This document shows positions 1 to 11,952 of a stretch of DNA of 52,213 bases, in pieces. The notes below the pieces were generated by a model, which saw only the letters and a list, made by a program, of their open reading frames with translations, was not told where the DNA came from and ran no database searches. Position 1 is the stretch's first letter. Every line of letters starts with the position of its first letter. This stretch comes from Chaetoceros tenuissimus (Eukaryota; Bacillariophyta; Thalassiosirophyceae; Chaetocerotales; Chaetocerotaceae), in the NCBI GenBank assembly GCA_021927905.1, contig BLLK01000033.1, positions 1 through 52,213 of the forward strand. Direction: 5' to 3'. Position numbers and translations under genes: made by a program.

Positions 1-2131
1 ATAGATTCCAGCATATTCAATCCGTACTTATTCTTCATTTCTGTTCCATCATCGTTTAAGCGCTTCATGTAAAAACTTACACCTGGCGGATCAGATATTA
101 ATCCAGCGAGTACTTCATCAAGTATATTTTTAGCTTTCCCCCATGCTGCTTTGTTGAATAATGGTTTATTTGTGCGAGGGTCTATAAGGTTTCCAAAAGT
201 CATAAAGACTGCACGAAGTCTCCAATATAGTTGCTCTGGTGGAAGAATTTTTCTATCAACACAATCACGGAATATTTTTGAATTGAAATACAAAAGTCGA
301 TCCACATCTTGTGCTGCCATTGCATCTTTTTCAATCATGACATCCTTCAATTCTTGCAGCAACTCAGTATTCCAAGCTAAAAGTGCATCACGAAATGCAA
401 TTTTGTACAGTTTCTTGTAGCAGTGTCGACTAGGAACCTTTGGTCTATCCATAATGTGAAATGGATCGCCTAAAACAGTAGAGAAGCGGTTTACAATTTT
501 TTCTGGCGGATCACCAAGCTCATCACATTTATGTATTGAGCTATTCGACGCTCCTAATTCTCCTTTTTGAATTACATTAATTAGGAATTGGATTTCATTG
601 CCATTGAGCTTAGAAGCCAAGCGCTCAGCTTCAACATCTAATTCATCAATATGTGTGACACTTTCATCATTATTGCTATTATCCAATCCATCCAAGTTAT
701 CAGTAACATCATTTTCTGCATCATCATCAGTATCAAATCTTGGATGTGGAATGGTTGCATTCATTGAAACAGGGTATGTGCTTGCTGGTTGAGTCTGTGT
801 ACGTGTGTTAGTAAATTGCAGCCTCTGCCTAGCTGCTGCGTGTGCCGTCAACATTTTCACACTGACACGCGTCACAAAAGGCTCTTCTAATCCGTAGTGT
901 TGTTGATAGTCACCAAGTGTAACATTTTCACCATTGCTCTTTTTTATGTTTGGAATAATCAAAGATGGAGCACAAACTTTTGTGATGCGAACAATACGAG
1001 TGTTGCTTGTAGCTTCTAAACGATCCGTGTCACAGTCAAGTATTGGTACAACACAGGATGTGTCATGAAGAATTTCTCCAATCGCTGCCCGCGACATCAT
1101 ACACATTACAGAACCATGAGCTGGAACAATATCAACTTTCATCCCTTGTTGCGCCTCTTGTTGTGTTAATCGTTTTGACAGATCAACCTTTTGTTTGAGC
1201 AAGTCATATAATTGCAAACCTTTGATAGCATCTAGAGCAGCGTAATCCACCTGTTCCTTTGTAAGTGTTTCTTTGTCCCAATCAGAGAATCGTATGGATG
1301 GATCCTTTGACAAGTATTCACCAAAGCAGTCTTTTACTAACTGCTGCATTCCTATACTTCCAGTACTTGCCATGCCTCTTTTTCGTGCGTAGAGTCCTAG
1401 ATTGATTGCGTGTACTTCATTTTTGTTTGGATCGAAGCAATCCATAGGGAAATCTTTCCGTAGCTTCTTCAAATCACTTGTGACCCCTACTCCTACAAGA
1501 AGTACTCTGTCATCTTTCATCAATTGAATAAACTTCTGTGGCAGCGAGCTCATATGCCACGAATTTTTAAGTTGGATCACATTACATTCCATTTCACCTT
1601 TGTACTGTAGACGATACGCCATTTGTATTGTCGCAGTTCTACCTTTACCACGTATCCGTCCAAATTTCTGCAAAACTTTAGTTTCAATATCGAAACCGAT
1701 AACAAACGGGTTGTCTCTAGAGTAAGCACCATTGATAATATGACTATGAATAGTTTCACTGATTGTGTTCAGCTGGACTTTGCCTTTTTGATATGATACA
1801 GGAATATTCCCAACTGTACAAGTTGGTAATGTTTGGTCAAGTGAAGAAGTAATATTAGAATTAAGTTCTTCCTCGATAGGTGCCAAATCATCAAAGATTT
1901 CGGTAAAGAATCGTTTGTCATGAGAAGGATTGTCACATGTTACCAGTGTTACTGATGGCTGTCCATAAATAGCGGCTGTAGTTTTGAAAGCTTCCAATGC
2001 TGGTTTCATTTGCTGATGGTCTTCAGTGACTGTGTTGAATTGTATTCGGCACTCTCCGTATTCGTTTAGTCCTGTACAAAGGCCCTGAAATAAACGTTCA
2101 CCACAATACTGCCAAAGATGTTTTCCAACTT
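1..2131 (-). CDS. 3'-5' exonuclease (DEDD, RNase D/WRN-like) half of a DUF6729-type protein, 3' end cut by window edge
   Basis: One open frame runs on minus from about 2131 to base 1 with no stop, so the C-terminus lies outside the window. Motif I is GFDIET (about 1685-1700), motif II is GVGVTSDLKKL (about 1465-1495) and motif III is DYAALDA (about 1222-1242). Together these are the metal-binding acidic residues of a DEDDy exonuclease, closest in style to the WRN/RNase D group. The segment before motif I contains TGLNEYGE and a later DN pair, resembling the RNase H-like catalytic part that follows the zinc ribbon in DUF6729 proteins. A hydrophilic C-terminal region of unknown function follows. 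The upstream half (2066-3412) is in another frame, one base apart. The exonuclease call is strong from the motifs. A role in a mobile element is inference from the fused zinc-ribbon region and the surroundings. Confidence 0.8.
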
Positions 2132-3412
2132 ATCGAATAATCTAACCGCCCCTCTCTTCTTTACCTCTAGATCTAAATGATCTTTGATTGTTTCGTGATA
2201 TGAAATGTATATATTGCTTAAGTATTCTGCTGAGGGAACAAATCCACAGTATCCTTTTGGATCATTGAAATCACTGCAAACAGAATGATCTGCATCAGGT
2301 AGTTGAAGTTTTTGCCGCCTCAACTTTTCATCACGCACCCTGTAATTATATTTGATTCTATCTTTTGTGTATTTCTTTGAGTGTAATTCTACAAGAGTTT
2401 TTTGGAAGGATAAAGGACGTAGCCCTTTATCAAATAAGGGTCGCATCAAGTCGATCAATGATTTATCAATGGCTGACCGTTTGGTCAATATTGCTGGAAA
2501 ATTATATTGGATCCCATTCTCATAAAGTTGGAACGATTCATGATTGTATCCATGGAACCCATACTGATCTACTTGTTGGCCTTTACTTTTCTTATTTTCA
2601 CAAGCTTTACACTCGTATCGCTGGCTAACAATGTAATAAGTTGTGTTGAGAGATACAACTCTTCGGCCTAAAACATCATTTCTCCATCCAGCTCGTCCAA
2701 CTGAATTGTTGCATTTACAAGTTGGACATGATGGCATTCCACGTTGACCCCATCTGCGATCCGGTAGCCATACGTAAATATCTTTGTAATATGGAAGCGC
2801 TGTATATTTGAGATTGAACTGAAGATGCTTTGCTCTATTTGATTTTTGAGAGTATACCTTCCACCATTTATCCAATTTCTTACATACAAAATTCATGTGA
2901 CATTGACGAATATACCAATCGTTCTCCTGAAGATGATACATAAGCCATCTTGGATCAGCACCATCAGGATTCTCCTCATATTTAAGCCGTTCCTGCACTG
3001 CCCGAATGATATCATCCATAAATTTCTTGGATTTATCATCTTCTGAATCTTCATCAGATTCAAATACTGGATCTGGTTCATCATATTCATATTCCCAACA
3101 GTCGAAAAAGAATTGACTATCGGCTTCTGATTCAGATTCAATTCCAACTTCTGGTGCTTCCTGTTCTTCTGCCGCTTCATGAAATTCCTCATTTCTGTTC
3201 AAATCAGTTTCTACACTACTCTCTTTCTCTTTAGATTTCTGTTGAGCATACAAGGCTGACATGAATATATTTTTATTAGATTTCTGAGCCGCTTCTTTTT
3301 GTTTCTTGTGATGTGCTTGCATTCCTTTTGCGATTGTGTCTTTAGTTTTATTAGAAGCACCTCCTCTCCGCTTTCTTGGTCCATTATCTACTGATCCCTA
3401 GTTTTTGCCATA
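2066..3412 (-). CDS. N-terminal DUF6729-like zinc-ribbon half of the same protein
   Basis: The main open frame starts at ATG 3322 and gives 418 residues. The frame is open further upstream to about 3400 (PRKRRGG, a likely nuclear localisation signal) but has no ATG there. An ATG at 3412-3410 (MAKTR) joins that frame if one G is missing from the GGG run near 3400. Residues about 45-100 of the ORF are very acidic. Cysteines in CPTCKC and CKAC, about 45 residues apart, form a zinc ribbon, and the spacing and wording recall DUF6729 domains that precede an exonuclease. At about 2125-2135 the similarity jumps to the other frame (VGKHLWQYCGE), so the last 21 residues of this ORF are probably an artefact of a one-base indel. 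It is either a pseudogene or a mis-assembled intact gene. Confidence 0.65.
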
Positions 3413-4039
3413 TTAGAGTGGAGTATTGATATTAAACTAGTTGTTGATATTAAACTAGATTGTTGAATTAAATAAGGAAGAACCCTTCTCTAGTTATACA
3501 TTGAATAGGTAGGTGCTCAATATGCAGCACATTTTTTTTGGTACCAGGAAGTACCTACGTATAAACACATAGATCTATGACCGCGGAAAAATTAGGTCAT
3601 AGCAGATTTAGTTCGAGTAAGTACGGCAGTTAAATCAAACTTAAAAAAGTTCTCGTTAGCAATAATAAAGCTCTCTTTAGCAATAATAAGGAGCGATGTG
3701 ATTGGCTCAGAGCACAATAGCAATAATAAATGCATAGAGTTAGCTCTGTCAACGCATTGACACCGACGTACTTGCATACCAGAACTATCAACTGAACTTT
3801 ATTATTGCTTCCTCCCGTTATGGCGCTGTAGCCGTTTTCTCGTGGTGCTGGTGGTATTTTTTAGAGGGGTCGAAGGGGGGATTTTACTAGCTTCGTCGCG
3901 ATAAAGTGGGGGTCCTTATGGTTCTATTCCACAAGATAATTTTTAGGAATTAGCCAATCAGTATTGAGATTCAAAAAAATGTAGCCAATCAGATTCGAGA
4001 ATCCTAAAAAATATTTTGTTTTCTGATGAACTTGTTTGA
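3413..4039. other. non-coding spacer with CCAAT motifs and short repeats
   Basis: No coding frame of interest. The 13-mer AGCAATAATAAAG occurs near 3658, with shortened forms (AGCAATAATAA) at about 3679 and 3718. Its exact inverse lies near 3797-3809. This is the only structure seen besides the CCAAT boxes listed separately. Confidence 0.5.
3711..3989. promoter_or_regulatory. three CCAAT-type motifs upstream of the exonuclease gene
   Basis: TAGCCAATCAG occurs twice (CCAAT at 3954-3958 and 3985-3989) and an inverted ATTGG sits at 3711-3715. All three lie 300-580 bp upstream of the probable minus-strand start at 3412. CCAAT boxes bind NF-Y-type factors in many eukaryotes. Promoter function here is inference only. 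Confidence 0.25.
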
Positions 4040-4329
4040 TTTAATATTGGTGTGGTCCTGTTTTACACCCTGTTTTACGTGCTATCGTAGCGCTGTATGG
4101 GTTAGAGCGAAGGTCTGTCTCCTCACTTAATATGGCTAAGAATTAGGCTTCTCAAGCTCAGTAGGAGGGTTCTCGGTATCTTTTGTTGATGTTTTTGTTC
4201 TTCTGGAGTATCTTATAGTTTCTGTATAGCTTAGAATCTATCTAGTAGTAACGAGTGTTTCAACACCTGTTCATAGCGATATCTCTAGTTTAGAGCAGTA
4301 TACGGAGCTGCACAGCGATATTTAATCAG
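4040..4329. repeat. left 290-bp terminal direct repeat
   Basis: It begins TTTAATATTGGTGTGG and ends GATATTTAATCAG. It matches 8655-8944 with one substitution seen. The flanking bases (TTTGA before, TTTATC after) differ from those of the other copy, which fixes the repeat limits. Confidence 0.85.
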
Positions 4330-6819
4330 TTTATCATTACCCATAGCGTTTTGGATTTGCTATGAAGGTATGGTGTTAAGTTACTATCTTTTATTTGTTA
4401 ATTTGAGCTTGTTGTGTTCATAGTATTCTGATTGGGCTCTGATACAGGGCATCAGATACAACCCCAGGCATACCGAATGGCAGCCTCATCACTGGGATTC
4501 TTCCGGTTTCGAGACGTCGAGACGAAGATATAAGTTTTTGTTGAGCTGACTGATCACCAGCTACCTATTGCAAGATATGTGTAGTTGATGACACGTATAC
4601 CATCTCATGATGGATGCATAGGATGAGAAAAGGCCTTGATGTGCCTACACAACTACTAACATAAGCTAACATATCATTTACAACAGGATTTGAGTTATCC
4701 TTTTATGATATTTGTTTATGGCGACATCCATAGCCTTGTTCAGGCTTCGTACATTGGGAAGAACCCATGTAGCGTGTAAAGGGACACACGTAAAGTAAAA
4801 ATTCAACGATACTTGCTGCTTGCAGTATCATTTACAGTTGAAGAGTAAAGCAAGATGCAAAAGGCTGGGTGGTACTTTGCAGCAAGGTGAAAGTAGCTGT
4901 TTCACAATTAAATTGTTTGCTTTACTCACTCAATCTGTTATAGAATAGCAAGATTGGAAATTAACAGTTCCATTGCTACTAGAAGAAGTTTATTGCTTCA
5001 CTTTTATCAAGGCTTATACCTTTAGCTCCTCAAATCAAAATGGGGGAAAGGATAATGACAGCAAAATTTATTGACATTTATGCTCACAGCTGAGCAATGA
5101 ACGAGAGTATTTCTGCGGCATAGAGAAATTGAGTGATTGCATGTCTATTCAGGGCTGCATTGATCATTCTGATTCTCGGCCTAAAGATTATCTGTTCGAA
5201 ATAGAGTATTTATCCTGGTAGAGTATTGATATGAAATATTCATTTCAAAGTGTTTACTCACACACCAGATGCGTCAATAGTGAAAATAGCCTCATATTGT
5301 ACAAGTAATAGATCCGCAAGGAAAATGAAATGACTGTCAACTGTTGGTATTGGTACAGTGGCAAATATTGATATTTGTCCACGGTAACTACTTTGGATTA
5401 TGAGTTGCTGCTGATTATGCATACATTTCGTGATTCATCTAACTAACTGTTCTTTTGATTGCAAAAGATATGACCATATTCCCAAATTGCTGCAAGTTGC
5501 AGCAGATTGTATCGAAAAGATACTTTATAATATGAATTGCTTGTGTATCATTCTCATGAACGCTGGCTGAATAATTACAGTGTATAGGAATTACCATCTC
5601 CTGCTCCATGTCATAGCATCGAATGCTGTTACAGAATATTGCGATCTTGAATAGTGGAGGGCATGGTATACCAATTGAATGAAGAATGCTATAGCGTACC
5701 ATATGTGAGCTTGGCTATGTCCTGATATGCATTTAATGATGCAGAGTTTGACTGTTCAATCGTTAGAAAAATGAGTTTGAGTTTGCTCGTCTACGAAGAC
5801 CCACATGTCGTCGTTTTGGAATCCTGAGCGTGTTCCTGAAAGAGGAATTGTATTACTGATGTGTAGTGTCTTGACTTCTACATGAAATGGGAGAATTGAT
5901 ACAGAGATGTTGATCTGTTTGGTGGAAGCCTACAATCTCCTTTAATCATTTATCTTATTGGACTACACAACTTGTATGATTTGCACGCGTTGACATGGTT
6001 TTGAAACAATTATTTTGTTTGTTTCACTGATAGAAACACATGCAGATGATGATTTGTAATTGTGTTGTAAAAGGGACGATGGATACGACTTATGGTGTAT
6101 TTATTTGGTGTGTCTTGATGTAACACAGATGTCTTATCATCTCATAGCTTTGTCAAAAGTGCATCAAGAGAATGAATTACGATGTGGGATGAAGGATTTC
6201 CCTAGGTATTGATTACGAGATTACGGAAAAGTTGAGCTTGGCAGTGAAAATTACATTTGGATCGCGACATAAGATTGCAGAGTTGTTTGCATTGTAATTG
6301 TCGATGAGTGTAAACTTTGACACTTCGGCGAATTTTGTCAGAGCATTGAGGCACGTATCAAGGAGGGATCATTATAACCATCAAGATATCAAGTTGGAAA
6401 AGCATTAGATATAGAGCGACCGAACGTATTAATCGTGAAAATGATCTCCATACGGTTTAGTGCATATGCATTAATCAAAACATGATCTGGATTTTATTAT
6501 TACATCATGATATTACTCAACAAGCAGATGCTTGAATTCATTATTGCATAGGTTCAAGATGTCCTGCTAACTCGCCAATTTCAGGCTTGAGGGAGAAGAA
6601 ATTGATACTACAGTGTGTGATCGTGTCACACCTAGTTCAAGCCTTCTTTGCCGAGTAACTATTGCATCGTTTACAGCTGTTTGCAGAGAAATTATTGCCA
6701 GGCTTACATAAAAGTGTGGAATGAAGAACGATAATATGTCGAATGCGAGAGTGCTATGGTTTCGAATGAGTGGACTTATTTCGATCCTGTAGTGTCTAAT
6801 GAGTTATTGTAGGCAACAA

Positions 6820-6947
6820 AGGTGGCTCCAGTGGGTATCACAGTGAAGATACAAGATGCCAACCATAAGAAGGTGGCTCCATTGGGTATCTTGAGTAGAT
6901 ACATTATGCCAACCAGGGTATCTTGAGTAGATACATTATGCCAACCA
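6820..6947. repeat. three imperfect tandem repeats inside the non-coding LTR element
   Basis: Two units of about 43 bp begin GGTGGCTCCA and end GATGCCAACC or TATGCCAACC (6821-6863 and 6872-6914). A third, shorter unit repeats GGGTATCTTGAGTAGATAC...GCCAACC up to 6947. This is the only clear internal repeat in the element. Confidence 0.7.
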
Positions 6948-8654
6948 ATGCTAGATACTTGAAGAGCAGGTGAAGTCCCATCTCAGAGTTACTACTTCAT
7001 TGGGCTGTACATTGATTGACTAGCTGCAGTGGATGCTAGAAAGGTCATAGATCCACAAGGCGCAATAAGCATTGACCGCAAAGTGTGATAAGTATTCATT
7101 GTCCAATTGCATTTTGTTGCTTTATTACTTTGGTGCCTATCGTGCACTCTGACAGTTGTAGCATGGAGTTGTAACGACTGTGTCATCACCGGCTGTGTGT
7201 GAAGAATATAATGGATTGCATTCGAAGGGAGAAGTATACCCGAAGTTGCAATGGAAGCATTAGTGTATGCCCATTATAGGAAGTTCGAGATAAAAGTCAG
7301 CTTGTTGTATAGAGTGAAGAATCAAGTCGAAATTCACAGTATCAAGTGTGCTTTAGAAGTATTTGTAGAGTCGTGCAAAGGATTTGCATTGAATTCAAGC
7401 CGAGGCTAGGCATTGATTTTGTTATTGTTTGTACTGATAACAAGGGTTGAGTATGCATTCTGTAGCATGTCTGATAGCGGCATTGCTTAGGAGACAGCAT
7501 GTCCATACCATATTGTTTGAAAGTGTTAGAGGACTCAATTGAATGAGTGGACCATCTTGTGTTTCATTTAGCAGTCATTCCAGGGACAGGTATAGGTATA
7601 GTAGAAATTATAGCTTTGCCCCATCAGAATGCAACTTGCGAAACCTTTAGGTGACTACTGCGTAGCGCGAGAAGCATGGAAGAGTAGAGAGACTCAGGCT
7701 GATTTAGTTCAAGACAGCTGATTCAAGAAAGAACTGTTTAGGTTCACGACTTACGGGGAGTCAAGTATGTGCTTTGTTAGATCGGATCAAAGCTGCTACT
7801 GATAGGAACGATGTTTCTTGTTGTGTGGTAGTATAGGCGATACCACAAAGGTACATGTGACTCGAGAAATAAAGTGAAGAATAGTATATCCCATCCTGAG
7901 TGATGAGAAGGATACTCAAGGTTTGACTTTCAATTTTGGTTTACATTTTACATTATCCATTTAATGACTGATTCATATCTAACACTTGTAATGTCATAAC
8001 GAGACTTACAACATGATTTAATAGTGTGATGATGTGCAATTCAAAAGAGAACAGATTGCGTCGCGAATTTGTAGATAGTGCAAGTGAGCTTCACGGTACA
8101 AGAGCATACTTCTAACCGCTGCAGAGTTAAGGTGCAGTAGTGTCCATCTCAGATGGAGCAGTTGAAGTATTAGCTATCAGAAGTGTATATTGTAAATGGA
8201 ACGATGAGATCGTAGTTTTCGAAAGAAGAGTCAGTTTTATAAGTAGGTGTACAACATGGTCCTGTGATATGAATGCATGAGAACTGGAGATAGTTCTGAG
8301 GCCCTACTTACTATTGTAAAGACTATAGGCAATCCAAGAAGGATTAGTAAGTGCCTAGCTAGAATAGCTAGTCTATGAGGAAATAGTAGTGGGCTTAACG
8401 CATGGGGTTATCAGGATTATGGTGGATGCTACATCTTTGCTGTATCAATATAGTTCATTATTGGAAGCCGTACAGGTAACAGTGACAGATTATTGATTGT
8501 TGAAGTAAGTATATGCTCAATATGAGCAGAGTCAGCAATGACAATGATGCAATTGCAAGAATTGCAAGCGTAGGTCCTTCTCTTTGCAGTTGTACCTCCT
8601 GGTCCCCTTTTTGGGTATATTAGTCCAATACGAGAATCGCATTGCGGGGAGTAG

Positions 8655-8944
8655 TTTAATATTGGTGTGGTCCTGTTTTACACCCTGTTTTACGTGCTAT
8701 CGTAGCGCTGTATGGGTTAGAGCGAAGGTCTGTCTCCTCACTTAATATGGCTAAGAATTAGGCTTCTCAAGCTCAGTAGGAGGGTTCTCGGTATCTTTTG
8801 TTGATTTTTTTGTTCTTCTGGAGTATCTTATAGTTTCTGTATAGCTTAGAATCTATCTAGTAGTAACGAGTGTTTCAACACCTGTTCATAGCGATATCTC
8901 TAGTTTAGAGCAGTATACGGAGCTGCACAGCGATATTTAATCAG
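8655..8944. repeat. right 290-bp terminal direct repeat
   Basis: Second copy of the 4040-4329 repeat, offset by exactly 4615 bp. It is preceded by a G-rich tract and followed directly by AAATCAG. Confidence 0.85.
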
Positions 8945-9454
8945 AAATCAGTTTCCTTTCTAAACCTCAGTTAAAAAATTAAAACACGATTCTTCAGGAA
9001 GGAAACAATTCCCTTTTCAAAGCTCAGACTTCAATCAATAACCACTCCTCCAGAAAGGAAACGATAACAAAATGTAAGAGGAACTGGACCTTTGTCTTGA
9101 TCTTATCTCTCACCTATTCTCAAGTTTTCCTTTAGACCTCTAGAACCGAATGGAGACTGTTAAATAAAACGAAACTTTTAATCAGCTAAGTGACTCTTTC
9201 AATATAATGATTACGTATAAATAGTAATGATTTGACAATTAGTGCATTGGGAATTGTAGCGACTATTCACGAGAATTGTTGTTCCTAATCATAATTATTT
9301 ATACTTGAATAGCTCTATTCTCTTTCCTAAAATATTGAAAATGAGAAGACTGCGAAAAATTAAGAGGCACTTTCACTGAAAATTTGTAAGCTATGACACT
9401 ATTGAAAAAATAAAACCTTTTGGTCGCAGATCGCTGGTCTCTCGGCCTTGCCCA
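8945..9454. other. non-coding spacer
   Basis: AT-rich sequence. I see no coding frame, RNA or repeat structure here apart from two GGAAAC-containing stretches near 9000 and 9055. Confidence 0.4.
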
Positions 9455-10712
9455 TCAGTTATAGTTATTTTTTTTCTTGGTATTTTCCAGTGCAACTGAA
9501 GTACTATTCGACGAGGGTTTACTAAAGCGACCATTCAGATGCATCAGATATGGCTCATCATTAGGACCACCATATTCATGAGCTGCAATTTTTTGACAAT
9601 TTTTTGTGGCCTGAAAATTGTATGGAAACTCTGGAGAACGTGGAACTGTTCCAATGTCCTCAAGCACACTCAAATAGTATTCCTTAGTAGTGAAATGATT
9701 CTGATCAGACCATCCATCAGTCTTGGTAATGTTGATACCATTGATCCCGTTTATAAAAGGTGTTACCATGTTAAAACATTTATTTTCACCTGTCAGATCC
9801 TTTTTATCAGTCCAAAGATTTCTTGTGATCAAGGGGAACTCTAGTTTCCAAATGTGTTCAGGATAATATTCATCAAAAGTTTTAACAACAGCTGTGTGAT
9901 TGATTGGTCTTATGAATTTCTCATCATGTTGAATTATGTAGACATATTTTGTTTCAACCATCATTAGAGATCTTTCTAGGTTGTACCGGATGTGACCCCA
10001 CCGTACATTTGGCAAGATCTGAACATTTTTCATTGGTAGATAGTAAACACGAAGCTTGTTTATGTATTCCTACAGTCGTTTTCTTGAGTCTTCCACATTA
10101 CAAGCATAATTATGCTTCATAGCATATTTTGAATCGCATTCCACTAAAAAGTCAATAGAAATGAATACTGGTGTGTCAGATGGGAGACCTTCAAGATAAG
10201 TGAATACTGACTCAAGCACTTCTCTAGTTTGCGAAATATCAGGACTTTTACAAAAAAAATTATGAATGAGGGAGGGAATGAATTGAGTAGTTTAATCAAG
10301 TCTTTCTACACATCATGTGAATTTTTACTACTTACTGCATAGGAATTAAGTTTGTGAGTAAAATGATGCTTGTAACATGTTTTATCAAAGAAGTATGGTT
10401 ATTGTGTTGCATTATTTTTGCTATTTGACTAGTTGTAGAATCTTTCGAATGTATATCTACTTGTATTACTTTATTCTGCTTTTGAAATTCATCTTTTTTA
10501 TATTTTTTCCGAATATTCTTTTTTTTGGTGGAAAAACCTTCTGGTGCAAAATTTTGTCTTGACTGAAGGAAACAAAAAGTATACCCCAGAAGAAATAAGG
10601 TAACTTGGCGCTGTAGTAGCTTACCAATGTTAGTATTGGTGCCTACAACCTGAATGTATTGTGTAGAGAACACAAGGAACACAAGATAAGAGTTTGGTTT
10701 AAAAAACAACAT
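9455..10712 (-). pseudogene. GT-A-type glycosyltransferase-like gene, two exons, one premature stop
   Basis: Exon 1 runs 10712-10336 from ATG and carries a hydrophobic stretch (VTLFLLGYTFCFL) suited to a type II signal anchor, then a basic stem. Exon 2 runs 10244-9455. Splicing out 10335-10245 keeps the frame (codon split CA/T) and gives VTSIILLTNLIPM followed by PDISQTREVLESVFTYL, which reads like the first strand and helix of a GT-A fold. Further on, YIIQHDEKF is a likely DxD-like metal site. A TAG at 10072-10070 interrupts the frame between RKRL and EYINKL; CAG (Gln) would restore sense, so a single C-to-T change explains it. The sequence is open and coherent on both sides. Donor sugar and acceptor are unknown. 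It may be a young pseudogene or carry one base error. Confidence 0.6.
10245..10335 (-). other. 91-bp GT-AG intron of the glycosyltransferase-like pseudogene
   Basis: On minus the donor is GTAAGT (starting at 10335) and the acceptor is a T-rich tract ending GTAAAAG (at 10245). Removing it preserves the frame between ATG-CA and the GAT ATT TCG codons of exon 2. Confidence 0.6.
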
Positions 10713-11041
10713 TTCGAAATGCTATTAATTAAATGATGCGTCTATGGTGCAACCAAGCTGTTAAAGTGAATTTTTATTCTCTATTATGGAGGTTCGAGAA
10801 TGAGATAGTGAAATTACGTGTTTGTAGTTTTTTTACATAGTGAGAAAAGAAAGAGAAAAGGAAGGATCGTTAATACGTACGAGGACGTTTTCGACACAGG
10901 ATGTGTTTAAAGCAAAAACTAGCTTTGATAAAAGCTAGTGTGTTTCGGCCCCAATTGAGCTCAAAACACATGGGATATGCTATACTTACCAACATGTATA
11001 TAGGTGTGTGGTGGGAAGGAGGTGGTAAAGCGTGAACCAAG
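10713..11041. other. non-coding spacer
   Basis: Upstream side of the glycosyltransferase-like pseudogene. No frame or repeat of note is visible before the copia remnant begins. Confidence 0.35.
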
Positions 11042-11314
11042 ATGGCAGATTCGTGTACTTCAAACATGAAGCATGTAGCGATTAAACAATTCTGGTCGAC
11101 AGATAGAATCAAGAACAGAAATATTGAAGTTTTAATTGCCGATTACAACATGAAGCCACTGATGGGTAAGGGCTTTACAAACTTCAAAAGAGCAATAATG
11201 GGATGGGACCATATAAGCGTATCATATACAGGGTACACTCGCCCGAAGGAGCGCGTTGGAAATAAAAAAGAAAGGCAACCAATGATGGTAGTAGCAATCA
11301 TACTAAAATTGTAG
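11042..11314 (+). pseudogene. C-terminal fragment of a Ty1/copia polyprotein (end of RNase H)
   Basis: The 90-residue frame contains KHVAIKQFW, then TDRIKNRNIEV and IADYNMKPLMGKGF followed by FKRAIMG. This matches the usual copia ending (KHI.IRYFW...DRV...IAD..TKPLQG..F..FR..IM). About six residues normally found before IADY are missing. No integrase or reverse transcriptase lies upstream in this window, so only the 3' end survives. The gypsy element at 11327 was inserted 12 bp after its stop codon. Confidence 0.65.
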
Positions 11315-11326
11315 AACGCCAAAAGG

Positions 11327-11542
11327 TGATACAACAAAGGATTCAAAGTAATTAGATGGGAATTAATGTTACTGTTCGCTACCTAAAAGAATGTTTATTC
11401 TGAACACAAAGAGACAGAATTCTTATCAGAATTCTGATGACGTGACGGAAGAAGAATAGAACCAAAGAATTCTGCCAATGCTAAACATAATCCATGTCGG
11501 GTCAGGATACCGTTACCTAACCGTTAGCTACTATTTGTAGCA
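11327..11542 (-). repeat. gypsy LTR (3' LTR in element orientation)
   Basis: 216 bp starting TGATACAACAAAGG and ending TTTGTAGCA on plus. The final codons of the integrase frame extend into it. It is preceded by the AAAGG target duplication. Confidence 0.92.
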
Positions 11543-11952
11543 CTCTTCTCCTCATGACTGACCAATGCTGGACAGTCATCACTATCTACGATATGGTCTT
11601 CCAAAATGCCTGGTCTGCGACGAATGGTAACATTTCCATTAACATGAACTTGCATTATCTGAAACGGACCCTCAAATCTTACATCCAATTTGCTTGTAGT
11701 TCGATATGAATCTGCAATTACCAATACCCAATTTCCAACTTGATAATTATAATCAATTCGATTGTCATTTTCTCTTTGATTGCTTCTATCAACTATTTCT
11801 TGCCTCCTAGCTCTGAGATTATTCAAATCAACAATGAAAGGTAAATTCAAAATCATATTTCTTTGGAATGCCAATGCTCCTGGAGATGCATTCATCGTCG
11901 AGTGTACCGCAGTCCTCAAAGCGTAAACAGTATTAGCAAGCAGAGTATTCTA
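11524..11952 (-). pseudogene. gypsy integrase C-terminal part, shifted frame
   Basis: This frame carries LLANTVYALRT, SPGALAFQR and the C-terminal NVTIRRRPG motif, matching the plus-strand integrases at 38647-39534. The frame differs by one base from the catalytic part upstream. Removing one A near 11953 would rejoin them. The last residues are read from LTR sequence. Confidence 0.8.

Larger units (their letters stand above)
4040..8944. mobile_element. LTR-bounded element without coding capacity (non-autonomous retrotransposon-like)
   Basis: Two direct repeats of 290 bp bound a 4.3-kb interior. Reading them base by base shows a single difference (G at about 4191, T in the other copy). The interior has only scattered short ORFs, none with a recognisable Gag, protease, reverse transcriptase or integrase. 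Just before the right repeat is a purine-rich stretch (GCGGGGAGTAG) that could be a polypurine tract for plus orientation. I could not identify a tRNA primer site after the left repeat, TG...CA ends or a target duplication, so the exact termini and the retrotransposon label are tentative. Near-identical repeats suggest a young insertion moved by proteins supplied elsewhere. Confidence 0.6.

Noticed and set aside
5439-7189. Short ORFs (60-90 codons) inside the non-coding LTR element.
   Set aside because: No codon pattern, family resemblance or conservation evidence; chance ORFs are expected over 4.3 kb.
10870-11346. Minus-strand frames opposite the copia fragment.
   Set aside because: The plus frame has clear copia wording; the minus frames have none.
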